Shown: positions 23,505-32,262, counted from the stretch's first letter. The stretch is 64,000 nt of DNA from Allosphingosinicella sp042666435 (GCF_042666435.1 NZ_JBHTDC010000001.1:1550001-1614000), one strand, 5' to 3'. Notes: generated from the sequence alone by a model not told the origin. A program made the numbers and translations.

Positions 23505-23619
23505 AGTCTTTTCCTTATAGTCACGGAGTCGGCGAGGCCACAGCGGCGATCACCATGCAGGAGTAGCTTAGAGAGAGGGAAAAGGAGCCTAGTGACGCCA
23601 AAACTCCGTCGCATGCGAC
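23505..23619 (-). promoter_or_regulatory. Conserved csp leader, copy 2
   Basis: Counterpart of 16346-16456: palindrome GTCGCATGCGAC (23608-23619), AGGCTCCTTTTCCCTCTCTC, GCCTCGCCGA, ribosome site. CUUUUCC (23584-23578) complements GGAAAAG (23514-23508). Conserved blocks in otherwise diverged intergenic DNA. Confidence 0.5.
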
Positions 23620-23790
23620 TTCAGCCCGGATATTATGGGCTTGTTGGCCGGACAAAGCAAATATGAGGCTTTTCCAGCAGATAAGCGACGCATTTCCCGA
23701 AGAGGGCGTCGCGCGACTATGCGGGCGCAAAAGACGAGTCGCGCAACGGAACGCCGGTACGCTCCGCCGGTTGAACGGAAAGGAGCTTCG

Positions 23791-24129
23791 ATGACCGGTC
23801 CATCCCACTCGGCCTCCGTCGGGCGCGCCCCAGTGGCCTTTCTGTGCTTCGCGCTCGCGGCCTGCGCCGAGCCGTTCGAAGGGGAAGTCGCGTCGCGGCT
23901 CGCGGAGGCAGGGCTTTCCAGGCCCATGGCCGATTGCATGGCGGGCCGCTGGGTCGATCGGCTGAGCGTGCTTCAGCTCCGCAAGATCTCAAGCCTCGCC
24001 GACGATCTGAAGCGCGACGGCGACACGCTCACCCCCGTCGGCTTCGTGTCCCGCATAAGAGAGCTGGACGATCCGGAAATCGTCGAGGTGGTGACCCGAT
24101 CGAGCCTGGCCTGCGCGTTGTCGGCCTGA
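23791..24129 (+). CDS. Small exported protein, probable lipoprotein
   Basis: 112 residues, ATG at 23791, AAAGGAG upstream. Signal APVAFLCFALAAC with a possible lipobox (AAC), then a ~85-residue helical domain with DCMAGRW and SLACALSA cysteines, probably a disulfide. The GLSRPMADCMAGRWVDRLS stretch is seen in small conserved sphingomonad proteins of unknown function. A GGAAC-N16-GGTT sequence is at 23748-23772 but deviates from the EcfG consensus. Confidence 0.6.
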   Translation: MTGPSHSASVGRAPVAFLCFALAACAEPFEGEVASRLAEAGLSRPMADCMAGRWVDRLSVLQLRKISSLADDLKRDGDTLTPVGFVSRIRELDDPEIVEVVTRSSLACALSA

Positions 24130-24151
24130 GCCGTGCTTCGTTCGCCGGTCG

Positions 24152-24700
24152 TCAGCCGGCGACGGTCAGGTCGACCTTCTCGACCCATTCGGGATAGAAA
24201 GCGGGCTCGCGGTTCGACCAGCCGGGCGCGGTCGCCGCCGCCTCGCTGATCGACTGGAGCAGCAGGCGCCTTTTCTCCGGATGCAGGTGAGGCAGCGCCG
24301 CCGCGGCACAGAAGGCGCCGGGCAGCCACGGCCGCACCGCCGCCCCGATCAGCCGCTCGTAGAGGAAGCGATAGGAAGCGAAGTCGCCGAGCCGGTCCTG
24401 GCCCAGGTCGAAGGCGGTCATGGTGACGAGCGGCGCCATCAGGGGCTCCATCACGTCGAGGCCGCTATCGTCCGGCACGTAATTGCGGATGTGGTCGAGC
24501 CGCTGGTAGATGCGGGCCTGGGCGCGGATGCTCGCCGCCTCGCCGACGTCGCGCGACCAGCGCTTCATCGCGTCGCGGCGGCCGAGGCCCACATCAAGCG
24601 AGCGCCGGATATAACGCTGCGTGCCCTTCGAGAAGCCCGCGAATTCCTTCATTTCGGCCAGAGTCAGCGCGCCGTCGGCGGGCCTGGTCTGCGTACCCAT
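24152..24700 (-). CDS. Hypothetical alpha-helical protein
   Basis: 182 residues, ATG at 24700 behind AAAGGAG. Mostly helical: LTLAEMKEFAGFSKGTQRYIRRSLD, then RIYQRLDHIRNYVPDD, a more hydrophobic VMEPLMAPLVTMTAFDL, and PEKRRLLLQSISEAAATAP. No signal peptide or enzymatic motif. I cannot assign a family. Divergent from the LytS-type kinase gene, so a regulatory link is possible but unsupported. Confidence 0.6.
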   Translation of the reverse strand: MGTQTRPADGALTLAEMKEFAGFSKGTQRYIRRSLDVGLGRRDAMKRWSRDVGEAASIRAQARIYQRLDHIRNYVPDDSGLDVMEPLMAPLVTMTAFDLGQDRLGDFASYRFLYERLIGAAVRPWLPGAFCAAAALPHLHPEKRRLLLQSISEAAATAPGWSNREPAFYPEWVEKVDLTVAG

Positions 24701-25043
24701 GATCCCACTCCTTTTGCCCCTGGGGGGATCATGCGCCCAAACGGGTTACGCGACGCTTAATCAATTCCCCGGCTCCCGTTAAGGATTGAATCAGAGACGG
24801 TTGCGCGCCGCAATGTTTAAATTCCATCGGCGGTGTCGCGGCCTCCTTACTGTCACATCGCCGCAACATGTGCCGGGACGAAGGGCGGGAAATCCGCGCC
24901 CGCCCGCCAGGCGGACCAGTTTTCCACATTTTTCTGACGGCGCCGGCGCGGCGCCGATATTTCGGCAGCGCCGGATCGTTCACGCCGCCGCTGTACCGGC
25001 GACCAAAGCTGCTATAAGCATCGTCGGACCGTGGGGATGGGCA
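24701..25043. other. Divergent intergenic region without a gene
   Basis: 343 bp between the hypothetical protein and the histidine kinase. The plus-strand frame of the kinase stays open back to a TTG at 24786, but the codons there lack family features. Contains an AT-richer stretch around 24816-24830 and a GC palindrome (CGGCGCCGGCGCGGCGCCG) near 24940. No RNA gene or clear promoter seen. Confidence 0.5.
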
Positions 25044-26336
25044 ATGGCGGACCGAATCGACGACACCGCGAACATCGGATTTTCGCCTTCGGACGGGGAG
25101 CCGTCCGGCGCAGTGGACGCGCTTTCGCCCTATTTTTCGACCAAGGACGGTTCGCCTTCTGCGAACGACGCGATCGGAAACGGCTTTTCCCTGAATAGTG
25201 CGTTAACAGACGACATGGATTTGCAGCCACGGAATTTCATCGCGCGCCGGCTTCCGGACCTGGGGATCGCCCTCAAGTCCATCGCCGGATTCTGGGCGCT
25301 CTATCTCGGGCTGATCACGCTGCGCGCCGTCGTGCTCGATTTCCCCGATTTCTGGGCGATGCTCGCGCGCCGCGGCTCGGTCGTCCTCGTCGGCACCTTC
25401 CTGACATTTCTCGTCTATCTGGCGCTGCGCCCGCTGGCGTCGGCGAGCCTCGCCAAGAAGGCCACCGTCGCCAGTATATTATGCCTCCCCGCATCGACCT
25501 GCTTCGCCGCCTTCAATTATTACATCTTCTACATCTTCGCGCCGCTCGACGCGGCCAAGATGGACGAATCCATGAAGGACATGACGCCCTTCCAGATGGC
25601 GCTCCAGTCCATCGTCGAAGGCGCGCTCAGCTGGTATTTCATCTTCGCCGCATGGGCCGCGCTCTACGTCGCGATGAGCGTCGCCAAGCAGCTGCGCGCC
25701 GCCGACCGCCGCACCGCCGTCTTCGCGCGCGAAGCGCAGGAGGCCCAGCTCCGGGCGCTTCGATACCAGATCAACCCGCATTTCCTGTTCAACACGCTCA
25801 ATTCGCTGTCCTCGCTGATCCTCTCGCAGCGGATCGACGTCGCCGAGCGGATGATCATGAACCTGTCGCATTTCTTCCGCACGACCCTGTCGGCCGATCC
25901 CACCGCCGACATCGCGCTGGAGGAGGAGATCAAGCTCCAGCGGCTCTATCTCGACATCGAGCAGATCCGCTTTCCCGAACGCCTGAGGGTGGAGATCGAC
26001 GTGCCCGAGCATCTCGCGTCGGCCCGCGTGCCGGTGCTGATCCTCCAGCCGATCGTCGAGAATGCCATCAAATATGGCGTGGCGCGCTCGCGCGGGGCGG
26101 TCACGGTGCGCATCTCGGCCTATGAGGAAGCGGGGAGGCTGCATCTCAAGGTCAAGGACAATGGCGAGGTGCCGCCTCCGCAGGATTGCGAGGATTGCGG
26201 CACCGGAGTCGGTCTCAAGAATGTCTGCGAGAGATTGATCGCCCGTTACGGCGTCCAGGCCGGATGCTTCCACGGGCCCGATCCTGAAGGGGGATTCACC
26301 GTCCATGTCATCCTGCCCGTCATCCGTCATGGCTGA
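25044..26336 (+). CDS. LytS-type sensor histidine kinase (His_kinase PF06580)
   Basis: 430 residues from the ATG at 25044. A ~60-residue cytoplasmic N-terminus, then four membrane helices between about 75 and 225 with no large periplasmic loop. Then the His_kinase domain: ALRYQINPHFLFNTLNSLSSLI (phosphorylated His in PHFLFN), ERMIMNLSHFFRTTL, and an HATPase domain with VLILQPIVENAIKYG (N-box) and GTGVGLKNVCERL (G-box). The stimulus is likely sensed in the membrane. The stop overlaps the start of the LytTR regulator gene (ATGGCTGA), so the two form a two-component pair. Confidence 0.93.
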   Translation: MADRIDDTANIGFSPSDGEPSGAVDALSPYFSTKDGSPSANDAIGNGFSLNSALTDDMDLQPRNFIARRLPDLGIALKSIAGFWALYLGLITLRAVVLDFPDFWAMLARRGSVVLVGTFLTFLVYLALRPLASASLAKKATVASILCLPASTCFAAFNYYIFYIFAPLDAAKMDESMKDMTPFQMALQSIVEGALSWYFIFAAWAALYVAMSVAKQLRAADRRTAVFAREAQEAQLRALRYQINPHFLFNTLNSLSSLILSQRIDVAERMIMNLSHFFRTTLSADPTADIALEEEIKLQRLYLDIEQIRFPERLRVEIDVPEHLASARVPVLILQPIVENAIKYGVARSRGAVTVRISAYEEAGRLHLKVKDNGEVPPPQDCEDCGTGVGLKNVCERLIARYGVQAGCFHGPDPEGGFTVHVILPVIRHG

Positions 26337-27075
26337 AGCGACGTCCCTGCGCGTCCTCGTCGTCGACGACGAGCCGCTCGCCGTCGAGCGGCTGCAATTG
26401 CTCCTCGCCCGCTGCGAAGGTGTCACCCTGGTCGGCACCGCGTCCGACGGCGAGGCGGCGCTTCGCATCGCCGAGGCGGTGAAACCGGATCTGCTGCTGC
26501 TCGACATCGCCATGCCGGGCATGGACGGAATCGAGGTCGCCCGCGCGCTCGCCGGCTCGGCGCTCGATCCGGCCGTGATCTTCGTCACCGCCTTCGACAA
26601 TTTCGCGGTCGCCGCCTTCGACGTGGCGGCCGTCGACTATCTGATGAAACCGGTCGATCCGGAACGCCTTGCCCGCGCCCTCGACCGCGCCCGCGAGGCC
26701 ATCGCCAAGGGCGGCAGCCCGCGCCCGCAGCAGACCTCGCGCTATGTCGAGGAGTTCTGGGTGCCCGACCAGAACGGCCTGGTCCGCATCGCCACCCGCG
26801 ACGTCGACCGCATCACCGCCGAGCGCGACTATATGCGGCTCCATGTCGGCAAGCGCAGCTGGCTCATCTACCGCACCATCGCCAAGCTCGAGGAGGAGCT
26901 CGACCCGGCCCTGTTCATCCGGGTCCACCGGTCGGCGATCCTGCGCCGCGACACGATAGCGGGCCTCACCCGCGACAATATCGGCCATTGGGCGGCGCGG
27001 CTCGCCGACGGCAGCGAGCAGCGCATCGGGCGCAGCCATATCGGCGAAGTGAAGAAGCTGGCGGGGAGAGCATAA
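26329..27075 (+). CDS. LytTR-family response regulator
   Basis: 248 residues from the ATG at 26329 (a second ATG at 26305 is possible). Receiver domain: VLVVDDEPLAVERL with the acidic pocket, LLLLDIAMPGMDG (phosphorylated Asp), VTAFDNFAVAAFDVAAVDYLMKPV (Thr and Lys). Linker, then a LytTR DNA-binding domain: ITAERDYMRLHVGKRSWLIYRTIAKLEEEL, FIRVHRSAIL. LytTR regulators bind repeats upstream of secretion, cell-envelope or competence genes. Coupled with the kinase; the following TonB receptor gene is a natural target candidate. Confidence 0.93.
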   Translation: MAEATSLRVLVVDDEPLAVERLQLLLARCEGVTLVGTASDGEAALRIAEAVKPDLLLLDIAMPGMDGIEVARALAGSALDPAVIFVTAFDNFAVAAFDVAAVDYLMKPVDPERLARALDRAREAIAKGGSPRPQQTSRYVEEFWVPDQNGLVRIATRDVDRITAERDYMRLHVGKRSWLIYRTIAKLEEELDPALFIRVHRSAILRRDTIAGLTRDNIGHWAARLADGSEQRIGRSHIGEVKKLAGRA

Positions 27076-27299
27076 GAGCCAACCCCGTGTTTACTTGACC
27101 GTGCCGTCCGCTTCACCTGTGGAAATGCGCATATGAGACAATGCCTTGCCGGCGTAGGCCGGTAGCGCGGCCATTTCGACGCCTGTAACCTAACTACAAC
27201 AGGGGCAAAAGCTTCGTGACCATGGCGCGGAGAGCCGCTTGTTTCTTTAGCGAACGTCTGACTAGTCTCGCATCTCAAGGGGGAGTGGGAGGTCTCGTG

Positions 27300-29723
27300 A
27301 TGGCGCGCGTGAATCATACCAAGGGCGGCGCGATAAGCGCATTTCGGGCTGGGACATCGCTTCTGGCATTCGTGGTTCTGGGCTCTGCCGCCTTCGCGCA
27401 GACCGGCCCGGGCGAGGATAGCGAAGACGACGAGACGATCATCGTCACCGCGACCAAGCGCGCCTCGACCGTGCAGGACGTGCCCTTTTCGATCAACGCG
27501 CAGACCGAGGAGGACATCCAGCGGTCGGGCGCGGTCACGATCGAGGATTTGTCGCGCAACGTCGCCGGCCTCACCGTGCAGAATCTCGGGCCGGGCCAGA
27601 GCCAGGTCGCGGTGCGCGGCGTCTCGGCCGGCCAGATCATCCGCGACCAGCCGGGCGTCAAGGAGCAGGTCGGCGTCTATCTCGACGAATCGGTCATCTC
27701 GCTGTCGCTGTTCACCCCCGACCTCGACCTGTTCGACCTCAACCGCGTCGAGACCCTGCGCGGGCCGCAGGGCACCCTCTTTGGCTCCGGATCGGTCGGC
27801 GGCACCATCCGCTACATCACCAACCAGCCCGATCTCGACGAGGTCGAAGGCCTGGTCGAAGGCAATATCAACCTGATCGACGGCGGCGGCACCGGCGGCC
27901 ACCTGAAAGGCGCGGTCAACATCCCGATCGCGCCGGGGATCGCGGCGATCCGCGTCGTCGGCTACCATACCGAATATGCCGGCTTCATCGACGCGCTGCG
28001 CGAAGGCGGCGGCATCGACGAGGACGTCAATGACGGCAGGCGCACCGGTGGACGCATCGCGCTCACCATCGAGCCGACGCCGGGCCTCAGCATCACGCCG
28101 AGGGTGGTCTATCAGGAGATCAGGGCCGGCGGCTTCAACCGCCAGGAGGTCTACAACCTCTACGCCAATCCCTATACCGACCCGACCGTGCCGGGCGGCC
28201 GCGATCCGGTCATCTTCGACGAGCGGCAGCAATTCCTGCTGCTCGACGAGAAATTCTCCGACGACACATTGCTTCTCGACAATGTGGTCGAATGGGATTT
28301 CGGCGACGCCGCTTTCACCTCGGTGACCAGCTTCATGGACCGCGAAATCCTGGTCAGCCGCGACGCCAGCGCGCTGACCGGCAGCGTCTCGGTCGACCTC
28401 GGCTTCCCGGTCGCGGGCGTGCTGCTGCCGTCGAACCTGCGCGACACGACCGACCTCCAGACCTTCACCCAGGAGGTCCGGCTCACCTCCGACACCACCG
28501 GCCCGTTCCAGTGGCTGATCGGCGGCTTCTATTCGGACGTCGAGCGCAGCTATACGCAGCGGCTGCCGACGCCGGGCTATGACGCGTTCACCGACGCCAG
28601 GCTCGGCGAAGGGACGTCGGACGCGGTCAGCAACGGTTTCGGCCCGGACTCCCCCTACAATGCCGACCTGCCCTACGACATCAAGCAGAAGGCTGTGTTC
28701 GGCGAGGCGAGCTACGACCTCACCGACCGCTTCACGGCCACCGCCGGGCTTCGCTATTACGACTTCAAGGAGGTGCGCAGCTTCACCTCCGGCGGCCTTT
28801 TCGCCAATGGCGACGACCAGACCGACGAGACCAAGTCCGACGGCTTCTCGCCGCGCCTGCTGCTGAGCTACGAGGCCAGCGACAACATCACCTTCAATGC
28901 CCAGGCGTCGAAGGGCTTCCGTCTGGGCGGCGTCAACGATCCGTTGAACGAGACTTTGTGCGGCCCGGACGACGAGGCGACCTATGGCGGCTTCGACCGC
29001 TATGACGACGAGACCTTGTGGAATTACGAGGCCGGCATGAAGTCGCAATTCGGCGGCATCACCTTCAACGCGGCCGCTTTCTACACCGACATCCGCAACC
29101 TCCAGGTTACCGCCGACGCCGGCTCCTGCTCGTCGCGCGTCGTGTTCAACGCCGACGCCCATACGATGGGACTGGAATTCGAGCTCGCCGCAGAGCCGGT
29201 GGAAGGGCTCGATCTTTCGCTCGCCGGCAGCCTGATCGAGGCGGAATTCGACGAGACGCGGCTGAAGGCGAACGGCGACATCCTGGAAGGGATCGAGGAA
29301 GGAAACCGCCTCCCCTCGGTGCCCAATTTCCAGATCGCGGCCACCGCTTTCTACAATTTCCCGATCGGCGCCTCGGGGACGAACGGCTTCATCGGCGCCA
29401 GCGTCCAGCATGTCGGCAGCCGCTTCACCCAGCCGGGCGACCAGGAGAATAATCCGCGCACCTTCGTCCACGGCCTGCCCTTCGGCGGCGCACCGGGCAG
29501 CGCCTCGACGACGGTCGACCTCAAGCTGCCCGATTACCAGCTGGTCAATATCAGCGCCGGCATCGAGATGGCCAATCAGCTCGAGATCGTCGCCTACGTC
29601 AACAATCTGTTCGACGAGAACGCCTTGCTGTCGTTCGACCGCGAGCGCGGCGGCCGGGCGCGGCTTGGCTTCAGCACCAACCAGCCGCGCACCTTCGGCC
29701 TGACGGTGCGCAAGGGCTTTTGA
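27300..29723 (+). CDS. TonB-dependent outer membrane receptor
   Basis: 807 residues; ATG at 27300 with GGGAGG upstream. Signal peptide ending SAAFA/Q, then a TonB-box-like ETIIVTATKR, plug domain (residues ~40-155: QDVPFSINAQTEEDI, VAVRGVSAG, RVETLRGPQGTLFGSGSVGGTIRYIT), and a 22-strand barrel ending in RTFGLTVRKGF with a C-terminal Phe. The lack of an N-terminal STN domain means no sigma/anti-sigma signalling. Sphingomonads carry many of these for siderophores, sugars or aromatic compounds; the ligand is not evident. It follows the LytS/LytTR pair with a 224-bp gap. Confidence 0.93.
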   Translation: MARVNHTKGGAISAFRAGTSLLAFVVLGSAAFAQTGPGEDSEDDETIIVTATKRASTVQDVPFSINAQTEEDIQRSGAVTIEDLSRNVAGLTVQNLGPGQSQVAVRGVSAGQIIRDQPGVKEQVGVYLDESVISLSLFTPDLDLFDLNRVETLRGPQGTLFGSGSVGGTIRYITNQPDLDEVEGLVEGNINLIDGGGTGGHLKGAVNIPIAPGIAAIRVVGYHTEYAGFIDALREGGGIDEDVNDGRRTGGRIALTIEPTPGLSITPRVVYQEIRAGGFNRQEVYNLYANPYTDPTVPGGRDPVIFDERQQFLLLDEKFSDDTLLLDNVVEWDFGDAAFTSVTSFMDREILVSRDASALTGSVSVDLGFPVAGVLLPSNLRDTTDLQTFTQEVRLTSDTTGPFQWLIGGFYSDVERSYTQRLPTPGYDAFTDARLGEGTSDAVSNGFGPDSPYNADLPYDIKQKAVFGEASYDLTDRFTATAGLRYYDFKEVRSFTSGGLFANGDDQTDETKSDGFSPRLLLSYEASDNITFNAQASKGFRLGGVNDPLNETLCGPDDEATYGGFDRYDDETLWNYEAGMKSQFGGITFNAAAFYTDIRNLQVTADAGSCSSRVVFNADAHTMGLEFELAAEPVEGLDLSLAGSLIEAEFDETRLKANGDILEGIEEGNRLPSVPNFQIAATAFYNFPIGASGTNGFIGASVQHVGSRFTQPGDQENNPRTFVHGLPFGGAPGSASTTVDLKLPDYQLVNISAGIEMANQLEIVAYVNNLFDENALLSFDRERGGRARLGFSTNQPRTFGLTVRKGF

Positions 29724-29860
29724 CGCTGGGCGCCGGGTCGGGGCGGAAAGCGTCCCGGCCCGGTCCGTGCCCTTCCCTCGTCTCGACCCCGCGCCACCCA
29801 CCGACGGCGACAAGCCGCGCCAATTCAGGCATGGGGCGCTGACGACCGAGGAGATGCGCC

Positions 29861-30244
29861 ATGGCCGAGGCCGAACTGATGCCGATCATCGAGGCGATCA
29901 CGCTGGCGGTGGAGCTGGCCGGGATCGCGGTGATCCTGGCGGGCATATTGCTGTCGGCGCTCGCCTTCGCGCGGCAGCTGCGGGCGAGCGGCGCGGACGG
30001 GGCCTACAAGGCCCTCCGGTCCAATATCGGCCGGTCGATCCTGCTTGGGCTGGAGCTGCTGGTCGCCGCCGACATCATCAACACGGTGGCGATCGAGCCG
30101 ACCCTGGAGAGCCTGGCCGTGCTCGCCGGCATCGTCGCCATCCGCACCTTCCTGAGCTTCAGCCTGGAGGTGGAGATAGAGGGGCGCTGGCCCTGGCAGA
30201 AGCGCGCCCGGGAGACCACGGCTTCCCGGCGCGAGGGGGCGTAG
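29861..30244 (+). CDS. DUF1622 membrane protein
   Basis: 127 residues. Helix 1 ITLAVELAGIAVILAGILLSALAFARQL, then YKALRSNIGRSILLGLELLVAADIINTVAIEPTLESL and AVLAGIVAIRTFLSFSLEVEIEGRWPW: the DUF1622 family pattern (about 120 residues, three helices, GRxILLGLExLVAADII). Inner membrane, function unknown. Its stop meets the next gene's GTG start without a gap. Confidence 0.85.
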   Translation: MAEAELMPIIEAITLAVELAGIAVILAGILLSALAFARQLRASGADGAYKALRSNIGRSILLGLELLVAADIINTVAIEPTLESLAVLAGIVAIRTFLSFSLEVEIEGRWPWQKRARETTASRREGA

Positions 30245-30844
30245 GTGCCGCGCGCGCTCCGCGTCTATCGTCTGCCGATCGGCTTTCATGACGCCTATGT
30301 CGCGGCGCCGACGCAGAAGGCGGCGATCGAGGCGTGGGGGTCGGACAAGGACGTGTTCCAGCGCGGGCAGGCGGAGCTGGTCACCGATGCCGAGCTGACG
30401 AAGGAGCCGCTCGAGAATCCCGGCAAGGTCATCAAGCGCCTGCGCGGCACGGCGGCCGAGCAGATCGCGGCTTTGGCGGAGACGCCCGCGCCCGCATCGA
30501 AGCGCTCTGCTCCCCGGCGAAAGCCGGGCGGCAGGACCGGACCCCAGCGTTCGCCGGGGAACGATAATGAGAAGCCGGCGCGCCCAGCCAGGGCGAAGGC
30601 GCCGCCCAAGCCCAAGCCGCGCCCCAGCCGGGCCAATCTCGATGAGGCCGAGCAGGCGCGGGCGGAGGCCGAGGCGCGGAACGAGGCGGCGGTGAAGGAC
30701 TTGCGCGAACGCGAGGCCGCGCTGGCCCGCGAGCGCAAGGCGCTGGAAAAGGAGCAGGATAAGGAGCGCGAGCGGCTGGAGGCGCGGCGGGAAAAGGCCC
30801 AGGCGGCGTACGAGGCGGCGCTGCGGCGGTGGCGCGAGAGCTGA
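30245..30844 (+). CDS. Coiled-coil protein with palindromic-repeat insertion
   Basis: 199 residues, GTG start directly after the DUF1622 stop. Residues 1-75 form a conserved globular part (RVYRLPIGFHDAYVAAPTQKAAIEAWGS). Residues about 89-106 (RSAPRRKPGGRTGPQRSPGN) are encoded by a palindromic repeat read in frame. The last 80 residues form a charged alpha-helical coil of E/A/R/K (REREAALARERKALEKEQ). In databases similar sphingomonad proteins are sometimes named TolA-like because of the coil; no Tol function is implied here. Confidence 0.65.
   Translation: MPRALRVYRLPIGFHDAYVAAPTQKAAIEAWGSDKDVFQRGQAELVTDAELTKEPLENPGKVIKRLRGTAAEQIAALAETPAPASKRSAPRRKPGGRTGPQRSPGNDNEKPARPARAKAPPKPKPRPSRANLDEAEQARAEAEARNEAAVKDLREREAALARERKALEKEQDKERERLEARREKAQAAYEAALRRWRES
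30511..30561. repeat. Palindromic repeat inside a coding region (CCCCGGCGAAAGC type)
   Basis: Arms TCCCCGGCGAAAGCCGGG (30511-30528) and CCCCAGCGTTCGCCGGGGAA (30542-30561) face each other with a few mismatches. Same repeat family as 57921-57982 in ligA. It adds codons without breaking the frame. Confidence 0.75.
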
Positions 30845-31151
30845 TTGCGGAGCACGGAACAGGTCCGGCAGATCCGGTGGAGGTGCGGTCGCGGGACGAC
30901 CGGGGATAGCGGGGCCGTCGGGCGAATGTTCCCAATGTTCGCACTGGCCATGGTCTCTTCGAGACGGAGCCCTTCGTCTTCGCTCAGGACAGGCTTTGGC
31001 ATGGCTCGGCCCCTCCTCGGATGAACGGAAAGGGGCCGGACGAGAGCGGTGGATGAGGCGTCGTTCGAAAAGGCGCGGTGCGTTTCCATCCGACAGGGTA
31101 GATCACCGGATATCCTATTTTTCAAGCATGTTGTTCTCTATACGTTCCGCA
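30845..31151. other. Intergenic region without a gene
   Basis: 307 bp. A half-palindromic repeat fragment (CCCTTCGTCTTCGCTCAGGA) lies around 30969-30988. The last part has an AT-richer stretch (31105-31130) and a LexA-like box. No gene or RNA recognised. Confidence 0.5.
31133..31147. promoter_or_regulatory. LexA-like box GTTC-N7-GTTC
   Basis: GTTCTCTATACGTTC, four bases ahead of the ATG at 31152. Exact half-sites, spacer less AT-rich than at 4320. Its position on the ribosome site would block expression directly. One such match per 64 kb is expected by chance. Confidence 0.4.
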
Positions 31152-31475
31152 ATGGACGAGTCGGAAGCGCCCCGCATCACCAGCATCTTCGAGGCCGCGC
31201 GGCTGGGGTGGAATGTGAAATTGACCTGTTGGAAGTGCGGCCATGTCCGCATTCTCCACGCCGCCTCTTTATGGCTGAAGCTGTCGCTGAAGGGCGCGAC
31301 GGACGATCTCAGGGAGGTGTCGCGCTACGGCAAATGCGTGGCATGCCTCACCGAGCGCAATATGAAAATCGGCGGGCCGAAACTGGAACTGGTCCGCGAT
31401 GCGCCGACCGGCGAGCAGATGGCACTGCCAACCGGGCGACAAGGGAAGGAGGGGCTCAGGGGGCGGCGGCGGTGA
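31152..31475 (+). CDS. Small zinc-ribbon protein
   Basis: 107 residues. Two Cys pairs, LTCWKCGH and GKCVACLT, separated by about 35 residues, form a treble-clef or zinc-ribbon; between them ILHAASLWLKLSLKGATDDLREV. Similar proteins of about 100 residues seem widespread in sphingomonads without known role; nucleic-acid binding is the usual guess for this fold. An alternative ATG at 31128 would put the LexA-like box within the gene. C-terminal tail GQGKEG-type, polar. Confidence 0.6.
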   Translation: MDESEAPRITSIFEAARLGWNVKLTCWKCGHVRILHAASLWLKLSLKGATDDLREVSRYGKCVACLTERNMKIGGPKLELVRDAPTGEQMALPTGRQGKEGLRGRRR

Positions 31476-31515
31476 ATGAGGTATTATGTCCCCTGAAAGA
31501 GGCGGGGAAAGGGTG

Positions 31516-31593
31516 TCTCACGCAAAGACGCAAAGGCGCGAAGGAAGAAGGGGGCGGCGCGGCCTCTTTGCGCCTTCGCGTCGTTGCGTGAGA
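31516..31593. repeat. 78-bp inverted repeat
   Basis: 31-bp arms (31516-31546 beginning TCTCACGCAAAGACGC, and 31563-31593 ending GTTGCGTGAGA) pair with about five mismatches around a GC-rich 16-bp centre. Lies between two convergent genes. Could be a miniature mobile palindrome or act as a bidirectional terminator. Confidence 0.75.
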
Positions 31594-31611
31594 TCATCTT
31601 ATCAATTTGCT

Positions 31612-32214
31612 TCAGGAGACCTTGGTCACGGCGAGGCTTCCGGCCGGGAGGGGCTGGCAGATTTCGGCGGCGGGGACGGAGGGGTCGAGCCAGCGGCCCC
31701 AGTCGGCGCGGTCGACGATGACGATCTGGCGGCTGTGATAGGGGGCGATGTCGGGGCCGGGCGGGCAGGTCAGCATGGTGAAGGCCTCGCCGACCTCCGC
31801 CGTGACGCGCCACAGGCCGGCGATGCAGATCACCTCCTCGTCCGGGACGGTGAACAGCCACTTGTCCTTGCGCTTGGGCTTCGGCGCGCCGGGGGCGACG
31901 ACGGGCGTGGTGAACTCGTAGAAGCCGTCGGCGACGATCAGGCACCGCCCGCGGCCGAACTCCCGCCCGTCCGAGCGGTAATTGTAGACCGGCTTGCCGC
32001 CCGGCCCGGGCCAGGACCAGCGGCGCACGACGAGCTCGGCCGAGCCGGGCTCCTGCTCCGACGCGCGGACGATCGCCCCTGGATCGGTGATGCGGATCGA
32101 TTCCAGCGGCGCGAGGTTGGGCAGCCCTTCCGGGAACAGCAAGGGAATGCGCGTCTGGCTCCACTGCTCGCGGATGGTGTGCATCGGCGGCGTGCGGCGA
32201 TAGTCGTTGCACAT
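31612..32214 (-). CDS. YedK/HMCES-family (SRAP) abasic-site protein
   Basis: 200 residues. Begins MCNDYRRT; after Met removal Cys2 is the nucleophile that crosslinks to abasic sites in single-stranded DNA. Also visible: a VYNYRSDGREFGRGRCLIVADGFYEFT core with the Asn and Glu of the active site, and PYHSRQIVIVDRADWGRWLD with the His. The usual HxRMP after that His is HSRQI here, as in a subfamily I recall from sphingomonads. Protects against abasic-site damage at forks. No LexA box upstream. Confidence 0.88.
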   Translation of the reverse strand: MCNDYRRTPPMHTIREQWSQTRIPLLFPEGLPNLAPLESIRITDPGAIVRASEQEPGSAELVVRRWSWPGPGGKPVYNYRSDGREFGRGRCLIVADGFYEFTTPVVAPGAPKPKRKDKWLFTVPDEEVICIAGLWRVTAEVGEAFTMLTCPPGPDIAPYHSRQIVIVDRADWGRWLDPSVPAAEICQPLPAGSLAVTKVS

Positions 32215-32262
32215 GGAGCGGCTTGTAGCGGCGGCGCCAGACGGGTGCCAGCCGACGGCGCC

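Noticed and set aside
23748..23772. GGAAC-N16-GGTT as an EcfG promoter for the small exported protein
   Set aside because: The -10 part differs from CGTT at its first base and would leave almost no room for a leader; kept only as a remark.
26868..29813. Open frame of 981 codons on the minus strand opposite the TonB receptor
   Set aside because: Its protein is Arg/Gly/Asp/Val-rich without any motif; it is the mirror of the high-GC third positions of the receptor gene, which has a signal peptide, plug and barrel end.
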